Both the position numbers and the translations under genes were made by a program. Shown piece by piece: positions 35,944-37,371 of a DNA stretch of 37,371 nucleotides (positions are counted from its first letter, which is position 1; every line of letters starts with the position of its first letter). The stretch comes from Clostridiales bacterium (GTDB lineage Bacteria > Bacillota > Clostridia > Oscillospirales > Ruminococcaceae), in assembly GCA_012519635.1 (NCBI GenBank), contig JAAYPV010000072.1, positions 1 through 37,371 of the forward strand. Reading direction: 5' to 3'. The notes below the pieces were generated by a model. It was given only the letters and a program-made list of their open reading frames with translations. It did not search any database and was not told the origin of the DNA.

Positions 35944-35948
35944 ATTGG

Positions 35949-36968
35949 TTAAGCCTCCTTATTATCATCTGAACCCATATCTTTTTCGATATCCTTCTCA
36001 ATTTCATCGAAAACATCATGGATTGTGCGTTTTTTAGATGGTTGCTTTGTAAGCTTAACAAATACCTGCTCAAGGCTTGCGTGGTCAGTCTGGACCTCCA
36101 AGACAGAGCAGTCCTCAGCAATTAGTTTTGAAATAGTTTTCTTACGAGCATCATCATTTAAAAGCTCAACCTTAAAGGAGTAAGCATCTGGCTTGTCTGA
36201 TGAAATCTCAGTATAGTCAAGCACTTCCTTTGTTTGATTGAAAATGTCAATAATTTTAGCCTTATCTCCTTCAACGGTAATAGTAAGAGCAATGTTGGAG
36301 GAAACCCTTGCTGATAGATTTTTAAGGGTATCAAGAGCTTTCATTTCACCTTTTGCGATAATTAAAGCCTTATCGCAAACAGCACTTATTTCTTGTAAAA
36401 TATGGGAACAGAGAATAATGGTATGGTCTTTCTTCAAATCCTTGATTAACTTTCTTACCTCAAGAATCTGGTTAGGGTCAAGTCCGACAGTAGGTTCATC
36501 AAGAATAAGTATTTCAGGATTACCAAGAAGAGCTTGAGCAAAGCCGACTCTTTGCTTATAACCCTTAGAAAGATTTTTGATAAGTCGTTTACTTACATCG
36601 CTAATTTTAAGCCTGTCCATAGCATCTCGAATTTGTTCATTGCGTTGTGAACGAGGAACAGACTTAAGTCCGGCTACAAATTTAAGGTATTCATACACCT
36701 TCATATCGGTATATAGCGGAGGAATTTCAGGAAGGTAACCGATAGATTTCTTTGCCTCCATAGGATTTTTGGAAATATCGAAACCATTTACAATAATAGT
36801 ACCAGAAGTAGGGGGCAAGCAGCCAGTAATCATATTCATAGTAGTAGTTTTTCCGGCACCGTTAGGGCCAAGAAAGCCGAGAATCTCGTTTTTTGAAACG
36901 GTGAATGATAAATTATTTACAGCAGTGATATTACCATACCGTTTTGTGAGATTATTAATTTCGACCAT
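35949..36968 (-). CDS. ABC transporter ATPase (GldA-like), operon copy 2
   Basis: A 339-residue ATPase paralogous to the one at 15999-17153. Walker A (GPNGAGKTT, about 34-42), LSKGYKQR signature and LILDEPT are intact, and the SIGYLPEIPPLY stretch is nearly identical to copy 1. Its tail after residue 305 is shorter and Asp/Glu/Lys-rich, different from copy 1. It opens the operon, with AGGGAG before the ATG at complement 36968. Substrate unknown. Confidence 0.9.
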   Translation of the reverse strand: MVEINNLTKRYGNITAVNNLSFTVSKNEILGFLGPNGAGKTTTMNMITGCLPPTSGTIIVNGFDISKNPMEAKKSIGYLPEIPPLYTDMKVYEYLKFVAGLKSVPRSQRNEQIRDAMDRLKISDVSKRLIKNLSKGYKQRVGFAQALLGNPEILILDEPTVGLDPNQILEVRKLIKDLKKDHTIILCSHILQEISAVCDKALIIAKGEMKALDTLKNLSARVSSNIALTITVEGDKAKIIDIFNQTKEVLDYTEISSDKPDAYSFKVELLNDDARKKTISKLIAEDCSVLEVQTDHASLEQVFVKLTKQPSKKRTIHDVFDEIEKDIEKDMGSDDNKEA

Positions 36969-37371
36969 GATATTCTCCCTTCAAAACAAAAATAGTAGAC
37001 ACTTAGATAAAATCAGTAACTTTAATTATCGCAAAATTTTATGAACGAAACATTAATAAATTGTAACCATTATATTAACGAACACAATATTATATAAAAT
37101 TAACATAAAAGTACCATAAAAATGTGATACAAATTACTGAGGTTTAATAATTTGTATATTATATATTAAGAATGTGTGAATCTGGTGAAAGAAAGCAGCA
37201 TATTTGATGAATAATACCACATATACAATTTAAACAAAAATTTTTAAAAAAAAATAGCAAAATGATTAAAAAAAATAATTAATGCATAATTTGACAAGTA
37301 ACGGTTTGTGCAAATATACAAAAAAGTTCACCAAATGTTATTAGGGTTTCATTTTTTTAATATTTTTTTAG
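36969..37371. other. AT-rich non-coding region upstream of copy-2 operon
   Basis: About 400 bp without a convincing gene. On the minus strand it must hold the promoter of the copy-2 ABC operon: a TATAAT (in GTTAATATAATGG, near 37070) and a TAAAAT (near 37040) are present but lack good -35 boxes. Runs of A and T are frequent from 37240 to the end. Nothing else is recognised. Confidence 0.5.
37291..37320 (+). promoter_or_regulatory. Possible promoter reading out of the window
   Basis: A perfect TTGACA (37291-37296), an 18-bp spacer and TATACA (37315-37320) on the plus strand. Its gene, if any, lies beyond the window's right end, so the call rests on the boxes alone. Confidence 0.4.

Noticed and set aside
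1-37371. CRISPR array, insertion sequences, prophage genes
   Set aside because: No regularly spaced direct repeats, transposase, integrase or phage structural proteins are visible on either strand.

Overview
The window looks like a chromosomal segment of a low-GC, Gram-positive anaerobe of the class Clostridia (Lachnospiraceae/Oscillospiraceae type). The basis is the AT-rich sequence, strong AGGAGG ribosome binding sites, occasional TTG and GTG starts, sigma-A type promoters (TTGACA-17-TATAAT), a large two-domain 2-hydroxyacyl-CoA dehydratase activase of the kind common in Clostridia, and a methionine synthase whose reactivation domain is a separate gene. The exact genus cannot be told from the sequence alone. 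Almost all of the window is dense, plausible coding sequence; no rRNA, complete tRNA, transposase or CRISPR array is visible.

Layout, left to right. (1) 1-347: non-coding, with a tRNA 3'-end-like T arm and CCA at 101-128 and several hairpins. (2) 348-1658 (+): two consecutive TrkA/RCK potassium-channel regulators. (3) 1711-6028 (+): a large benzoyl/2-hydroxyacyl-CoA dehydratase activase-type protein that appears as two ORFs. (4) 6086-15872 (+): promoter, leader hairpin and the classical translation/transcription operon rimP-nusA-ylxR-ylxQ-infB-rbfA-nrnA-truB-ribF, followed by an overlapping gltX. (5) 15999-20982 (+): a four-gene ABC operon (ATPase, ABC-2 permease, GldG-like protein, DUF4340 protein). 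(6) 21117-21431 (+): a small conserved-looking orphan with its own promoter and a strong bidirectional terminator. (7) 28139-21485 (-): a degenerate CPBP membrane protein, tadA, ung, metF, the MetH activation-domain protein and metH. (8) 28400-30918 (+): a CadC-type metal sensor and a CadA/ZntA-type P1B ATPase behind an operator-promoter. (9) 31162-32112 (+): an orphan NAD-dependent epimerase/dehydratase. (10) 36968-32201 (-): a second, paralogous copy of the four-gene ABC/GldG/DUF4340 operon in the opposite orientation. (11) 36969-37371: very AT-rich non-coding DNA.

How the genes work together: the central operon makes ribosome maturation factors, transcription factor NusA, IF2, a nanoRNase, a tRNA pseudouridine synthase, FAD and Glu-tRNA. 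The metF/metH block makes 5-methyl-THF and transfers its methyl group to homocysteine, with reactivation split off. The cadC/cadA pair is a self-contained heavy-metal efflux circuit.

The most unusual content is the pair of paralogous ABC/GldG/DUF4340 operons about 11 kb apart in opposite orientation, with the same gene order and the same 4-bp ATGA overlap. It resembles the Bacteroidetes GldA-GldF-GldG gliding complex plus a DUF4340 partner, in a lineage not known for that kind of gliding. Also worth attention are a possible structured RNA between metF and the metH activator gene, and the split activase with signs of recombination at the junction.
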